From: Roseburia sp.
GTDB lineage: Bacteria > Bacillota > Clostridia > Lachnospirales > Lachnospiraceae
Assembly (NCBI GenBank): GCA_017626625.1
Contig: JAGAIK010000520.1
Location: forward strand, 1 to 5,684
Length of the DNA stretch: 5,684 bases
Direction of reading: 5' to 3'
Below the pieces are notes generated by a model. That model did no database searches, was not told the DNA's origin, and saw only the letters and a program-made list of their open reading frames with translations. Positions within the stretch are counted from its first letter, which is position 1; the number at the start of each line of letters is the position of its first letter. Shown here piece by piece: positions 4,818 to 5,684 of the stretch. Both the position numbers and the translations under genes were made by a program.

Positions 4818-5684
4818 ATGAAAACAGCGGTAAAAACCAGTAGCAGAAGAAAACATTATTCTGCAGGCAGTATCATATGGAACATCGTACAGTATGCTTC
4901 CCTGATTTTCTTCGGACTCTGTGCAGTGGTACCTATTATTTCCTGCGTCATCACAGCCTTTAAGACGGAGGAGGAATACCGGTCAACCAATGTAATGACC
5001 ATGCCGGAGAACTGGCTGAATTTTGACAACTTCGTGAAAGCCTTCCAGACAGCAAACATGGGGCGTGCATTTTTAAACTCTCTCATTGTTATGGTCTGCG
5101 TACTGTTAGTTTCCGTTATTATCGGAACGCAGTTAGCATATGTGCTGAACCGTTTTAGTTTCCCGGGAAACGGCTTAATCCGTAATTTATTCCTCTTCGC
5201 ATCCCTGCTTCCGGGGGTTGCGATGCAGGTAACGGTATTTAAAATCATGACGACATTAAACTTTGTGAACCATCTGTATGGCTACATTATCATGATGTGC
5301 GGAACCGACGTCATTTCCATTTATATTTACATCCAGTTTATGGAAAATATTCCCGTCTCCTTAGACGAGTCGGCGATTATCGACGGCGCATCCTACTGGA
5401 AGATTTACTGGCAGATTATGCTGCCTTTACTGAAACCGGCGATTGTCACCTCCTGTATTTTAAAGGGAGTCGGTGTTTACAACGAGTACTACGCAGCACA
5501 GCTTTATCTGCTGGACAAAGATTTGCATACCATCGCAAGGTCTTTATACACCTTCGTCGGACCTATGGGCAGCCAGTACAATCTGATTTGCGCAGGTGTT
5601 ATTATTTCCCTGCTGCCGGCACTGATTGTCTTTATCCTCTGCCAGAAACAGATTTACAGCGGTATTGCGGCAGGAGCCGTAAAA
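4818..5684 (+). CDS. Carbohydrate ABC transporter permease (MalG/UgpE-like), 3' end cut by window
   Basis: The frame is open from the ATG at 4818 to the window edge, giving 289 residues with no stop. The visible end, QKQIYSGIAAGAVK, matches the usual C-terminus of MalG-type permeases, so probably only a few residues are missing. Hydrophobic segments occur near residues 24-48, 84-110, 122-147, 155-175, 205-222 and 255-275. The EAA loop reads E184-S185-A186 ... D189-G190 ... L202-P203, so the middle residue is Ser instead of Ala, a mild variation. The N-terminal Lys/Arg-rich segment (KTSSRRKH) is expected to be cytoplasmic. It starts three bases after the preceding permease and should form the heterodimeric channel with it. 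No ATPase gene is seen before the window ends. Confidence 0.93.
   Translation, partial: MKTAVKTSSRRKHYSAGSIIWNIVQYASLIFFGLCAVVPIISCVITAFKTEEEYRSTNVMTMPENWLNFDNFVKAFQTANMGRAFLNSLIVMVCVLLVSVIIGTQLAYVLNRFSFPGNGLIRNLFLFASLLPGVAMQVTVFKIMTTLNFVNHLYGYIIMMCGTDVISIYIYIQFMENIPVSLDESAIIDGASYWKIYWQIMLPLLKPAIVTSCILKGVGVYNEYYAAQLYLLDKDLHTIARSLYTFVGPMGSQYNLICAGVIISLLPALIVFILCQKQIYSGIAAGAVK

Noticed and set aside
4856..5248. 130-codon open frame on the - strand
   Set aside because: It lies antisense to the second permease, whose frame shows clear membrane segments and an EAA loop; the antisense product has no recognisable domain and no ribosome site.
1..5684. CRISPR array, tRNA/rRNA gene, insertion sequence or phage element
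   Set aside because: No regularly spaced repeats, cloverleaf-type sequence, transposase-like frame or terminal inverted repeats were seen; the window is almost fully explained by five transport and regulatory genes.

Overview
The window looks like a carbohydrate-uptake locus from a low-to-mid GC Gram-positive bacterium, most likely a Clostridia/Lachnospiraceae-type gut Firmicute. The signs are strong AGGAGG-type ribosome binding sites, a lipoprotein substrate-binding protein with a Gram-positive lipobox, very A-rich intergenic DNA, and the familiar arrangement of LacI and AraC regulators next to a CUT1-type sugar ABC transporter. The genus and the transported sugar cannot be read from the sequence.

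Layout: (1) Positions 2-1003, + strand: a LacI-family regulator lacking only its first few codons, which lie left of the window. (2) Positions 1002-1031: a bidirectional intrinsic terminator whose A/T tracts overlap the stop codons of the two convergent regulator genes. (3) Positions 1030-1920, - strand: an AraC-family regulator with a sensor-like N-terminal half and a C-terminal double helix-turn-helix. (4) Positions 1921-2249: a divergent, strikingly A-rich control region with a candidate promoter in each direction and a 20-bp-spaced direct repeat next to the transporter promoter. (5) Positions 2250-3701, + strand: a family 1 sugar-binding lipoprotein. (6) Positions 3702-3806: a gap containing a long stem-loop without a U-tract. 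(7) Positions 3807-4814 and 4818-5684, + strand: two inner-membrane permeases, the second cut off by the window end, probably within a few codons of its stop.

How they work together (inference from family knowledge): the binding lipoprotein captures an oligosaccharide or sugar outside the membrane and hands it to the two-permease channel. No ATPase is present in the window; CUT1 systems of this type in Gram-positives often share an MsmK/MsiK-like ATPase encoded elsewhere. The divergently transcribed AraC-type protein is the most likely direct regulator of the transporter operon, and the LacI-type protein may act on the same locus or on a neighbouring one to the left. The stem-loop after the binding-protein gene fits the usual need for more binding protein than permease.

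No clearly novel system is visible. The observations most worth testing are regulatory: the shared terminator, the candidate AraC operator, and the inter-cistronic hairpin.
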